Assembly: GCA_903825315.1 (NCBI GenBank)
Contig: CAIKAD010000002.1
Location: forward strand, 1-64,000
Direction: 5' to 3'
DNA: 64,000 bases
Source: an uncultured Candidatus Peregrinibacteria bacterium
GTDB lineage: Bacteria > Patescibacteriota > Gracilibacteria > Peribacterales > Peribacteraceae
The notes below the pieces were generated by a model. It was not told where the DNA came from. It was given only the letters and a program-made list of their open reading frames with translations, and ran no database searches. Position 1 is the stretch's first letter, and each line of letters starts with the position of its first letter. Positions 7,494 to 15,188 of the stretch are shown here, piece after piece. The translations under genes and the position numbers were made by a program.

Positions 7494-8459
7494 ATGTCAC
7501 AGTTAGTTAACACGCACGTTCGGGGCGAGGTTCTGCGGCATATAAGCCTCGCAGAGCGTCCGCTCATTGTCATTCTTGGTCCTACGGCCAGCGGAAAAAC
7601 TGCCTTTTCCGTCGAACTTGCTCTGATGATCAACCAAACCTCGCCCTTTGAAAAAGGGGATTGGAAAGAAGCGGAAATCATCAACGCGGATTCGCGGCAG
7701 CTCTATCGTCAGCTCAACATTGGAACTGCGAAGACGACACCGACGGAAATGAAAGGCATTCCGCACCATTTGATCGATATTGTTGATCCCGATAGTGACG
7801 TAACCGCTGCGTGGTATAAAGAACAGGCAACTGCAAAGATCAAGGAGATCCAGGAGCGAAAGAACGTCCCTCTCCTCGTTGGGGGATCGATGCTCTATCT
7901 TAGCGCCGTCATTGATGATCTTCGTTTTGCCTCACCTGCAGATCCCAAACTCCGAAAGAAGCTGGAGGAGGAATACGATCGCGATGAAGGCGCATCGCTC
8001 TACAGGCAAATTGAGGAACGGGATCCACAAACCGCACAGTCATTCCACCGAAAAAACAAACCGTATGTCATACGCGCCGCGGAATTGCTCGCATCGGGAA
8101 AGAAACCTTCTGCCGTAAAAAAGAAGGGCCTGCCGCCGTTCGATCTCCTTATCTACGGCATGGAATGGAAACGCGAAGAATTGAACGGGAGGATCAACAG
8201 CCGGACACATCAGATGCTTGAGAATGGTTGGGTTGAGGAAGTGGAAGGATTGATGGACCGCGGTTACAGCCCCAAAGATCCCGGTATGAAGAGCGAAGGC
8301 TACCGCGAGATCATGGCATTCCTACGGGGGGATATGGAGAAAGAAGACCTCGAAAAATATATTGCGGCGAAGACAAGACAGTACGCAAAAAGGCAGATGA
8401 CGTGGTGGGGTAAGGACCAGCGTATTCGCTGGATCTCAATTTCATCTCAGAAGGAATAA
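7494..8459 (+). CDS. miaA: tRNA dimethylallyltransferase
   Basis: MiaA transfers a dimethylallyl group to N6 of A37 in tRNAs that read U-starting codons. The 321-residue protein shows the P-loop VILGPTASGKTAF (about residues 25-37), the conserved NADSRQLYRQLNIGTAKTT, the block PHHLIDIVDPDSDVTAAWY, and VPLLVGGSMLYLSAVIDDL. The C-terminal TRQYAKRQMTWW motif matches the tRNA-binding end. Length is normal. It is divergent from clpP and followed by an inverted repeat at 8467-8530. The first 20 residues (MSQLVNTHVRG...) are an extension before the core; no better start is evident. Confidence 0.96.
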   Translation: MSQLVNTHVRGEVLRHISLAERPLIVILGPTASGKTAFSVELALMINQTSPFEKGDWKEAEIINADSRQLYRQLNIGTAKTTPTEMKGIPHHLIDIVDPDSDVTAAWYKEQATAKIKEIQERKNVPLLVGGSMLYLSAVIDDLRFASPADPKLRKKLEEEYDRDEGASLYRQIEERDPQTAQSFHRKNKPYVIRAAELLASGKKPSAVKKKGLPPFDLLIYGMEWKREELNGRINSRTHQMLENGWVEEVEGLMDRGYSPKDPGMKSEGYREIMAFLRGDMEKEDLEKYIAAKTRQYAKRQMTWWGKDQRIRWISISSQKE

Positions 8460-8466
8460 CTGAATA

Positions 8467-8530
8467 ACAGAGTAACAGAACGAATCACTCTACACCCGAA
8501 TCCTGATATTCCCGTATTCCGTTACTCTGT
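8467..8530. terminator. Inverted repeat between convergent genes, likely bidirectional terminator
   Basis: ACAGAGTAAC at 8467-8476 and GTTACTCTGT at 8521-8530 form a perfect 10-bp stem around a 44-base loop. It lies between the miaA stop and the stop of the convergent 8548 gene. There is no good T-run. Confidence 0.5.
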
Positions 8531-8547
8531 AATTCCTCTCCGAAAAA

Positions 8548-8937
8548 CTAAAACTTCAAAATATCTCCAAACTTCGATTCAAGTCTGTCCTTCATCTGCC
8601 AAAGTTCCTCGATCATCTGTTCCAGCTGGGGGCTGGAGTCGGGCGTCTGTTTGGAGAGATAAAAATCGGCGATCTGGCGCAGGAGCCCAGCAATATTCAC
8701 CATGGCAAATCCTACCTGCTCCTGCTCTTCCGGCTTCAACGCCTCGAAGGCGCCGGGATTGTAGAACGTACTGATCTCATAGACGTTAATCTCACCAGAG
8801 GTGATCATCCCGGAGATCGTCTTCACGAAGTTCGTGTGCTCGTCGCCCATAGGACCTGCCTTAGCCAGCCCGACAATCTTCTGCTTCTCCTCCGGGAGGT
8901 TTTTGTGCTCGTCGTAGAGGGATGTGAGGTCTGCCAT
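8548..8937 (-). CDS. Hypothetical cytoplasmic helical protein
   Basis: The 129-residue product (MADLTSLYDEHKNL...) is acidic and probably all-helical, with FEALKPEEQEQVGFAMVNIAGLLRQIADFYLS in the middle and a charged C-terminal helix (MIEELWQMKDRLESKF). I do not recognise a family. The ATG at 8937 was chosen over a longer frame because a TATACT box ends 8 bases upstream of it, matching the leaderless promoter pattern seen at other genes here, and because the longer N-terminus would be an odd hydrophobic sequence. It is convergent with miaA and divergent from recG. Confidence 0.7.
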   Translation of the reverse strand: MADLTSLYDEHKNLPEEKQKIVGLAKAGPMGDEHTNFVKTISGMITSGEINVYEISTFYNPGAFEALKPEEQEQVGFAMVNIAGLLRQIADFYLSKQTPDSSPQLEQMIEELWQMKDRLESKFGDILKF

Positions 8938-9090
8938 TACTGTAAAGTATAGCAGAAGTATCAATGCACGATACTGAGGATGACTGTAAATGACGAATAC
9001 CGAGAGGATACATTGCATCTCTGATGCGTTTCGACATTCGTCATTTGTAGATGGTGTCTAAACGTCCACCTGTCGTATACTATAGGTGAA

Positions 9091-11139
9091 ATGAAGCTCA
9101 CTACACCGCTCTCGGCAGCTCTCCGCACAACGCAGGACCACATCAAAGCCTTGGAAGGGATGGAGATACGCACAGTCCAAGACCTTCTCCTGTACCTGCC
9201 GCGCGCCCACGAGGACCTAAGCCAGATGGAAACCATCGCTTCCGCGCCCCTCGATCAGAGAGTAACAATTCGCGGAACGGTGGAGCATCTCAAGCTCGTA
9301 CGCATCCGCGGTGGCAAGCAGATGGTAACAGCGAAGTTCCTGGATTCAGACGGGACCACTGCCGATGTCGTATGGTTTAACCAGCCGCACATTAAAAGGA
9401 TGCTGGAGGATGGATCCGACGTTGTCCTCACGGGCAAGCTGACCATTAAGGGTTCCAAAGTAGTCTTCCAAAGCCCGCAGTTTGAGAAGGAGGGAAGCAA
9501 GCCGCTCGTACACAGCGGTCGTCTCGTCCCGGTCTACCCGCAGCACGAAATGATCAACACCCGATGGCTACGCGAAAAGATGATGCTCATCAAGGATGCC
9601 ATCGCTGACATACCGGAAACATTGCCGCCGGATGTGATCACGGAAGAGAACCTTGTCAGCCGGCAGGAGATGATTCGTTCACTTCATTTTCCTGACAAAC
9701 CCGAAGACGTGGAGAAAGCGTTTGAGCGCCTGGCATTCGAACGGATGTATGATATGCAAAAGGAAGCACTGGAACGGAAGAAGGAATGGCAGGGCACAAC
9801 GCAGGATCGCCTGAAAACACCCATGGACGTGGAACTGATCCGCGCGCTGTTTGCATCTTTGCATTTTACGCCTACCGCCAGTCAGAAGATCGCCATTTAC
9901 GAAATCCTCCGAGACATGGAGAAAGACGTGCCGATGTCCCGGCTTTTGGAGGGAGACGTTGGCTCCGGCAAGACGCTCGTTGCCGTGAGTATTATGGCCA
10001 ATGCATTGCGGCATGGAGGCCAGTGCGCGCTGATGGTTCCGACTGAAGTACTTGCACGCCAACACACGGAAGGCATTACCAAAATCCTCTTCAACTTTCA
10101 TACCTATCTGCAGTCACAGAAGACGTACGATGCGGTGAATTTCCGGCTTCCGTCCGTCGCGCTTCTTACGGGGTCCACGCCACGTGCGGAAGCAGACGCG
10201 ATGAAGAGGAGTCTCGCCTCGGGACTCATCGACATCGTCGTTGGGACACATGCGCTGATCGAGGAAACCGTCCGGTTCAAGGACTTACGGCTTGTCATTG
10301 TGGATGAGCAACATCGGTTCGGCGTGGTGCAGCGCGAACGATTACGGGAGAAGGGGAGTCCGCACTTCCTTTCCATGACGGCAACTCCCATCCCGCGGAC
10401 CCTTGCTCTCACGGCATATGGCGACCACGATCTTTCCGTCCTGCTCGAAAAACCCGGCCGTCGCCAACCGATCCACACCAAGGTCGTAGCGCCTTCAGAT
10501 CGCCACGTCATCGAGAAATTCATTGACCATCAGATTGATGAAGGTCGCCAGGTCTTTGTCATCTGTCCGCTCATTACGGAAAGCGATGAACTGGCGGAAG
10601 TACGGAACGTAGAGCAGGAAACTAAAAGACTCCGGGAAGCTTTTCCGCGCCGCACCATCACCATGCTCCACGGTAAGCTTTCACCACAGGAAAAGCAGTC
10701 GATTATGCACGCATTCCGAGCCAAAGAGTCCGACATACTCGTTTCCACGTCGGTTATCGAAGTGGGGATTGACGTCCCCAACGCGACCATGATTTTGATC
10801 GAGGGTGCGGAGCGCTTCGGACTCGCGCAGCTCCATCAGCTCCGTGGTCGTGTGGGACGCGGGGAACACAAGAGCCATTGCTTTCTCTTTACAACACAGC
10901 AGACACAGGCTTCGTCTCCGCGCCTCAAAGCTATGGAGCAATATGACTCCGGCTTTATGCTTGCCGAGATGGATTTGCGTCTGCGCGGCCCCGGTGAAAT
11001 ATTCGGCACGCGCCAGAGCGGCGTCCCGGATTCCTTCCTCCAAAGCATGCTTAAGCCCGAACTCATCGCCCGTGCGCGCCGGGCAGTGGAGAAGGCGCTG
11101 TATCCGGAAATGAAGGAGAAGGTGAGGCCTGCACTCTGA
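9091..11139 (+). CDS. recG: ATP-dependent DNA helicase RecG
   Basis: RecG remodels stalled replication forks and Holliday junctions. The 682-residue protein has the N-terminal wedge/OB domain (about 50-160, QRVTIRGTVEHLKLVRIRGG). The helicase core follows, with LLEGDVGSGKTLVA (Walker A), VIVDEQHRFGV (DExH-type motif II), MTATPIPRTLALT (motif III), then TSVIEVGIDVPNATMI and QLRGRVGRGEHKSHC (motifs V and VI). Near the end MDLRLRGPGEIFGTRQSG is the RecG-specific TRG region. Length is normal. A TATACT box at 9076-9081 ends 9 bases before the ATG, so the mRNA is probably nearly leaderless. An inverted repeat follows the stop. Confidence 0.97.
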   Translation: MKLTTPLSAALRTTQDHIKALEGMEIRTVQDLLLYLPRAHEDLSQMETIASAPLDQRVTIRGTVEHLKLVRIRGGKQMVTAKFLDSDGTTADVVWFNQPHIKRMLEDGSDVVLTGKLTIKGSKVVFQSPQFEKEGSKPLVHSGRLVPVYPQHEMINTRWLREKMMLIKDAIADIPETLPPDVITEENLVSRQEMIRSLHFPDKPEDVEKAFERLAFERMYDMQKEALERKKEWQGTTQDRLKTPMDVELIRALFASLHFTPTASQKIAIYEILRDMEKDVPMSRLLEGDVGSGKTLVAVSIMANALRHGGQCALMVPTEVLARQHTEGITKILFNFHTYLQSQKTYDAVNFRLPSVALLTGSTPRAEADAMKRSLASGLIDIVVGTHALIEETVRFKDLRLVIVDEQHRFGVVQRERLREKGSPHFLSMTATPIPRTLALTAYGDHDLSVLLEKPGRRQPIHTKVVAPSDRHVIEKFIDHQIDEGRQVFVICPLITESDELAEVRNVEQETKRLREAFPRRTITMLHGKLSPQEKQSIMHAFRAKESDILVSTSVIEVGIDVPNATMILIEGAERFGLAQLHQLRGRVGRGEHKSHCFLFTTQQTQASSPRLKAMEQYDSGFMLAEMDLRLRGPGEIFGTRQSGVPDSFLQSMLKPELIARARRAVEKALYPEMKEKVRPAL

Positions 11140-11150
11140 GGAATATGGAG

Positions 11151-11193
11151 TCTGGTATTCGAATTTAGAATGCCCTGTTTTCCTTATACCAGA
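11151..11193. terminator. Inverted repeat downstream of recG
   Basis: TCTGGTAT at 11151-11158 pairs with ATACCAGA at 11186-11193, with further weak complementarity outside. It lies 11 bases after the recG stop. No T-run follows directly, so termination is plausible rather than certain. Confidence 0.4.
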
Positions 11194-11224
11194 TTCAAAA
11201 TACCACATTCTCTGTGTGTGATAT

Positions 11225-11252
11225 TTGACTCTTCTTCTACAACAGCTACCCT
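11225..11252 (+). promoter_or_regulatory. Promoter of the leader peptide
   Basis: TTGACT, 16 bp, TACCCT, then 9 bases to the ATG at 11262. The spacing to the start codon matches the leaderless promoters of other genes in this window. Confidence 0.55.
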
Positions 11253-11261
11253 AAGTACGCA

Positions 11262-11351
11262 ATGATCGTCCTCTCGCTCCTCGCAGGCGCCGCCATGATG
11301 ATGACAATGATGCACATGCCCCTTTGCGAGGCGGTCGTGAGACAGAGATGA
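11262..11351 (+). CDS. Short Met-rich peptide, candidate attenuator leader peptide
   Basis: A 29-codon ORF whose product starts MIVLSLLAGAAMMMTMMHMP and ends in TGA. Seven of the 29 residues are Met; six of them fall in codons 12-19. Its start codon lies 9 bases after a plausible -10. The ORF contains two segments of a four-segment set that could form alternative hairpins with the terminator at 11376-11398. The arrangement resembles amino-acid attenuators such as trp or his, but with Met codons. Alternatively it is a tiny hydrophobic membrane peptide, or not translated. Confidence 0.45.
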   Translation: MIVLSLLAGAAMMMTMMHMPLCEAVVRQR

Positions 11352-11398
11352 TCATCCTTCACTCACGGAACCAGGCCTCGCAGGAAAGCGGGGTTTTT
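11279..11398 (+). promoter_or_regulatory. Candidate transcription attenuator with mutually exclusive stems
   Basis: Four short segments alternate: CCTCGC at 11279-11284 (1), GCGAGG at 11326-11331 (2), CCTCGC at 11376-11381 (3) and GCGGGG at 11388-11393 (4), followed by TTTTT. Segment 2 can pair with 1 or with 3; segment 3 can pair with 4 to form the terminator. Segments 1 and 2 lie inside the Met-rich leader ORF, on either side of its Met codons. The gene at 11422 starts 23 bases after the T-run. Confidence 0.45.
11376..11398 (+). terminator. Intrinsic terminator just upstream of the 11422 gene
   Basis: A 6-bp GC-rich stem (CCTCGC / GCGGGG, one T-G pair) with loop AGGAAA, followed immediately by TTTTT. 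It sits between the leader ORF and the next gene, so it must be bypassed if both share one promoter. Confidence 0.65.
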
Positions 11399-11421
11399 CA
11401 GATTTATTCCTCCCTTCTCTC

Positions 11422-12078
11422 ATGTTACTCAGCGCGCAACGCCAGGCAATCGAGCACCTCTGCGATGTCGAAAAGCCGACATCGATCCCCGGCGATCGCG
11501 AGATGAACGTTGTCGATGCGTTCACGGATGATCTCCGTGTGGTCTATCCCATAGGAGAAACGACTGCTCACACCAGGAAAGGCCTTGTAAAGCTACTCGT
11601 GTATTCTTCAAGGCCGCCAGCTGTTCCATATACACCGCAGTACGGCGAGTACGCATATGCGTGTCTTCTCTACAGGACTTCCCCCGACGCACTTCAACAA
11701 CGCAAAACGGTCAAAGAATCCGAACGAATTCATAACCTCACTTCGGGCCACGGAGAACCGGAACCGGAGGAAGGTCTTCTCACAGTAGAACAATTTCCTT
11801 CACCAATAGAGACGGACAAGCAGTGGCTGGAGCCCACTACCTGGGACCAAAAAGAAAAGGAAAACGACCGGCACATTTTCTGGTTTGCAGGAGTGATGAT
11901 CGATGACCGAGAGCCAAATGTTCCGCAAACATTGGATATGCGCGAGAAGCAGCGCCAGGAACTTTCCCGTGTCCCGCGACTTCAGAACCATCTGGAACCG
12001 CTCCTGATCCTCTCCGTTACAAAAGACAGAGCCTTTGCCATCCTCAGTGACAATCCCTACTCCTACGCGGACATGTAG
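11422..12078 (+). CDS. Hypothetical protein
   Basis: A 218-residue soluble protein without signal peptide or membrane helix. It begins MLLSAQRQAIEHLCDVEKPT and contains a stretch FWFAGVMIDDREPNVPQTLD and a C-terminal LEPLLILSVTKDRAFAILSDNPYS. It is rich in Glu, Pro and Arg. I do not recognise a family or catalytic motif. The ATG follows a strong pyrimidine tract (ATTCCTCCCTTCTCTC), the common start context here. It lies directly downstream of a terminator and possible attenuator, and 98 bases upstream of the next gene on the same strand. Confidence 0.65.
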   Translation: MLLSAQRQAIEHLCDVEKPTSIPGDREMNVVDAFTDDLRVVYPIGETTAHTRKGLVKLLVYSSRPPAVPYTPQYGEYAYACLLYRTSPDALQQRKTVKESERIHNLTSGHGEPEPEEGLLTVEQFPSPIETDKQWLEPTTWDQKEKENDRHIFWFAGVMIDDREPNVPQTLDMREKQRQELSRVPRLQNHLEPLLILSVTKDRAFAILSDNPYSYADM

Positions 12079-12176
12079 GATACAGGTTCCGACGGATGGG
12101 ATTCTGGATGCAAAGAATTGCCTTTCTTCGCTCTTTTGACACTGGTAGACTTCTTTTGCCGTTTCTCCCATTACCC

Positions 12177-12836
12177 ATGGCCGACCAGACCAATCCTCCG
12201 CAACCCCCTCCGCCGCCTCGTCCCGGTGATTCCGTTCCCACAGGAGGCCTGGATCCATCTCAAGTTTTTGCCGCTCCTCCTGCTCCTCCTGCCGCTCAGC
12301 CGGCAGTACAGCAAGCTGGCCAGGGTGGACAGACGGGAGACGCAGCCGCCACACCCATGAAAGACACAAGTCCTCCTCCCCCTCCTCCCGGCGTTGCAGC
12401 AACGAAGGAGATGGGATACGACGAAGAGGACATTAAGATTCTTGGGCAGGTGGGCAATTACCGGTTTGGAAGCATTGCCAACGCACTTACTAACAGCGAT
12501 ATCGTCGTCCCCGCCCATCCGGAGACCACGTTCGACCAGGAAAGATTTTTAACGCTTTTGCGCGGGAGCATTTCACTCACGCGAGACGAGAAGTGGCGCA
12601 TCATCCAAGCCGTCCCCAAGCTTAGCCAGTTCCAGATTGACGAGCTCCAGAAGATCCTCCAGGAGGAGAGACAGAAGTTTTCTGAGCTTTCCCCCAAGCA
12701 CCTTCTGCAACTCATGAAACTGGAGCAGAAGCACAGCGAGGATTGGAAGGATCTGCAATCCGTCATGCGCCAGAAAGGTGTGAAAGAAGAAGAAGCATCG
12801 CAAGCAGACGAAATCCGGAAGCAGCTGGGTCTCTGA
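12177..12836 (+). CDS. Proline-rich N-terminus plus helical C-terminal domain, unknown function
   Basis: The 219-residue product has a low-complexity N-terminal third rich in Pro, Gln and Ala (PPQPPPPPRPGDSVP and similar). A structured domain follows: DEEDIKILGQVGNYRFGSIA, then FLTLLRGSISLTRDEKWRIIQ, then a long charged helix (QIDELQKILQEERQKF) and LLQLMKLEQKHSEDWKDL. I do not recognise the family. The ATG at 12177 was chosen over one 27 codons upstream because it follows a pyrimidine tract (GCCGTTTCTCCCATTACCC) and avoids an unlikely N-terminus. It probably shares a transcript with the 11422 gene. Confidence 0.7.
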   Translation: MADQTNPPQPPPPPRPGDSVPTGGLDPSQVFAAPPAPPAAQPAVQQAGQGGQTGDAAATPMKDTSPPPPPPGVAATKEMGYDEEDIKILGQVGNYRFGSIANALTNSDIVVPAHPETTFDQERFLTLLRGSISLTRDEKWRIIQAVPKLSQFQIDELQKILQEERQKFSELSPKHLLQLMKLEQKHSEDWKDLQSVMRQKGVKEEEASQADEIRKQLGL

Positions 12837-12927
12837 TTGTTGCTTGCGAACTTTTTAGTACCTGCGTACATCGGACTAGGACTGCGCTTTGGTAGGCTTA
12901 TCGTATTGTTATCCATGATAGTTCATC

Positions 12928-13362
12928 CTATCCCATGTTCACCGTGAACAGTCCCAACAAGATCACACCGATAGCGCAGAAGAGGATACCCAGAATTGCC
13001 CCACCCTTTATTGTTTTATGGAGCGATGTCAAAAGAAGAAAGAGAAATACGGCTAACGATATTTCCGCAAGCAACGATGACGACAGAAAATCATCCAACA
13101 AACTCAATCTCAGTGGCAGTGAGCGAAGAGCCTGATAACTCCCCAGTGCATAGAGGAGTAAATACCAGCCCAGTAACCAACCGGCATACAAACGCAGCGT
13201 GCTCACAAGTGGCGCATACGACAGGCGCTTGCCACCATCATCTTCTAGAATCGCCCGCAAACCCGACTGCCCATCCACCTCCTCACTGCCCGATCCGTCG
13301 GTAACGATCCAGGCAGGCGTGCCGTCTGTAGAAACTGATGATGAGTCCGACGGAAGGTCCAT
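12928..13362 (-). CDS. Membrane protein, last gene of the lipoprotein/DsbA operon
   Basis: A 144-residue protein with a soluble acidic N-terminus (MDLPSDSSSVSTDGTP...GSEEVDGQSG) and three hydrophobic helices at about residues 60-80, 95-115 and 120-142. It ends in a hydrophobic tail (ILLGLFTVNMG). I do not recognise a family. The ATG at 13362 lies 23 bases after the stop of the upstream lipoprotein gene; a longer frame would overlap that gene. It probably belongs to the transcript 15059-12928 with the DsbA-like protein and the lipoprotein. Confidence 0.7.
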   Translation of the reverse strand: MDLPSDSSSVSTDGTPAWIVTDGSGSEEVDGQSGLRAILEDDGGKRLSYAPLVSTLRLYAGWLLGWYLLLYALGSYQALRSLPLRLSLLDDFLSSSLLAEISLAVFLFLLLTSLHKTIKGGAILGILFCAIGVILLGLFTVNMG

Positions 13363-13385
13363 AAGCCTGCTGCATCGGTAAAGAA

Positions 13386-14312
13386 TTACTGGCCGGTCTG
13401 GTCGTAGGTCGTCAAATTGGCGGTCATGTAGGCAACGGCGTCCCGCATCCCACTGGGGGCAACGATGGCAAAGTGTCGCCCACCCGTCCATGCGCGATAC
13501 CCGATAACGCTGTCTCCAGATGTCACCACGGCGCCGTCCGAGGCTCCGCCGGGAATCGGCCCGTTCTCAAAGTTAATCTGGAGGGGGCCCTCTCCCATAC
13601 TTTCAATATCTTTGGTACTCACTTCCACGTGCCACAGGTAGGAAGCAGTTGTGCCAAAGGACTTAAACCACCAATTCTTATGGATTGGAACGCAGAACCC
13701 AATATGCCCAGTGCAGTATTGCTGTGTCCAGAGCGTCGTATCCATCTTCGCATTAGACATGTCCTTCGCCTCCGGTGTCAGTGATGCCCCCTGCGACGTC
13801 TGCACGGACGATGCTGCAGCAGACGACGTTACAGCCGCCTGAGATGAAGAACTCGACGAAGGTGAAGGAGGCGCAAGAGAGGAGGCGGCCTCGGAGGAAA
13901 GGGAAGACTCAGCGGAAGAGCTCGATTCTTCGGAGGAAGAACTGCTCGATTCCACGAGAATAGCCTCCACGCGTGTGACGCTCATGATGTCATCCGAATC
14001 ATCCAGTGTCCTACGCAATGTGCCTGTCACGCGTACCTGTTCTCCTTCGTACGACTCCAGATCCACGACACTACTTTGCAGGAGTAGGTACTGCCCTCCG
14101 CCGAAATCGAGACGATGCGTCCCTTCCGAAGATGTGCTTTGCCCGAGAGGTTCCACAATGCCGCTATAGGAAACCTCTTCCGAAACGGTCACGCCGCTAT
14201 CCTCAGTTGGAAGAGATGACGCTGCACCGCCTTCGTTTAATGTGCCGGACGGCGTGCAGGCACTCACGGCGAGTGTCAGTGCGGTAATGAGGATCGGGTA
14301 GATGCGTTTCAT
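13386..14312 (-). CDS. Secreted lipoprotein with Ser-rich linker
   Basis: The 308-residue product has a lipoprotein signal (MKRIYPILITALTLAVSAC; lipobox AVSAC). Next is a small beta-rich domain with GTHRLDFGGGQYLLLQSSVV and EGEQVRVTGTLRR, then a long Ser/Ala linker (about residues 120-175). The C-terminal domain has TGHIGFCVPIHKNWWFKSFG and IGYRAWTGGRHFAIVAPSG. The first domain and the layout resemble the lipoprotein at 51229, so the two are probably paralogues. It lies between a DsbA-like gene and a membrane protein gene; the DsbA-like protein could oxidise its cysteines (QQYC, GFC). The start follows TTTCTTTCCGCCCTTCTT. Function unknown. Confidence 0.8.
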   Translation of the reverse strand: MKRIYPILITALTLAVSACTPSGTLNEGGAASSLPTEDSGVTVSEEVSYSGIVEPLGQSTSSEGTHRLDFGGGQYLLLQSSVVDLESYEGEQVRVTGTLRRTLDDSDDIMSVTRVEAILVESSSSSSEESSSSAESSLSSEAASSLAPPSPSSSSSSQAAVTSSAAASSVQTSQGASLTPEAKDMSNAKMDTTLWTQQYCTGHIGFCVPIHKNWWFKSFGTTASYLWHVEVSTKDIESMGEGPLQINFENGPIPGGASDGAVVTSGDSVIGYRAWTGGRHFAIVAPSGMRDAVAYMTANLTTYDQTGQ

Positions 14313-14330
14313 AAGAAGGGCGGAAAGAAA

Positions 14331-15059
14331 TTATTTGGCGAGTATGGCATCAATGGCAGTCTTAAAATTCTCAAGCGGTTGGGCGCCTGAGAGGGCCACT
14401 TGCGTCTTCGTCTTGTTATCGATGATTACATTCCCGGGTGTCCCATTGATGCCGCCTGCAGCACCAGCCGCCTCCTCGTCCTGCACTTTCTTCGTGTATT
14501 TCCCGCTGTCGAGACAACTCCGGAACTGCTGTTCGGGGATGCCAATCTGTACGGCGAGCGGCGCCAGTTCATCCAATGTGATGCCCGTCTGGTTCGCAGG
14601 ATCGTAGAGCGCGTCGGCATATTCCCAGAACTTGTCCTTTCCCCCCAGTTCCGTCACGCATTCCGCCGCTTCGGCTTTCTTCTGCGCCGTGGGGTGCATG
14701 CTCAGGGGAAAGTGCCGGTAGACAATGTCCACCTTGTCTCCGTACGCTTCATGGAGTTGTGTCATGGTGGGGTGGTGCCTCTTGGAGTAGGGGCAGTCAA
14801 AATCCGAATACGTGACGAGGGTGACACGCGCATTACCGTTACCGATAAGATGGTCCGCTGACGCATTGACGGCCGGCACTTGCACAGCCGCGGCGGGTGC
14901 TTGCTGACCGTTGGAAGGGGTAGGCGTGGGAACGGTGCCTCCTGCTCCTTTAGGAGTACCATTAAAGGTAGCTGCAGTATAACCAATGATGATGCCGATA
15001 AGACCAAGGGATACACCAAACCAAAGGTTCTGCGAAGATTTCTGCTCGGATGAGGACAT
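14331..15059 (-). CDS. DsbA-family protein with CPYS instead of CPYC
   Basis: The 242-residue protein is a paralogue of the DsbA-like protein at 1880. The signal anchor (NLWFGVSLGLIGIIIGYTAA) and the downstream layout are nearly the same. The active site reads FDCPYSKRHHP, so the second catalytic cysteine is Ser. The cis-proline loop NGTPGNVII and the second cysteine pair (AECVTELGG, RSCLDSGKY) are kept. A CxxS site can form mixed disulfides but cannot do full dithiol oxidation, so an isomerase-like, trapping or reductive role with a partner is possible. It heads the operon with the lipoprotein at 13386. The start follows TTCTTCCATCTTTCAC. Confidence 0.88.
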   Translation of the reverse strand: MSSSEQKSSQNLWFGVSLGLIGIIIGYTAATFNGTPKGAGGTVPTPTPSNGQQAPAAAVQVPAVNASADHLIGNGNARVTLVTYSDFDCPYSKRHHPTMTQLHEAYGDKVDIVYRHFPLSMHPTAQKKAEAAECVTELGGKDKFWEYADALYDPANQTGITLDELAPLAVQIGIPEQQFRSCLDSGKYTKKVQDEEAAGAAGGINGTPGNVIIDNKTKTQVALSGAQPLENFKTAIDAILAK

Positions 15060-15188
15060 GTGAAAGATGGAAGAATAAAAATCCGCGTAGAACGCGATAA
15101 CAGAATCATACTAGATCCCTATATCTTCGTTCCACAAGTAGCTTTGACAAAATCCCCTCTGATTTTGTCCGTAGCTTTCTTCTTTTCT

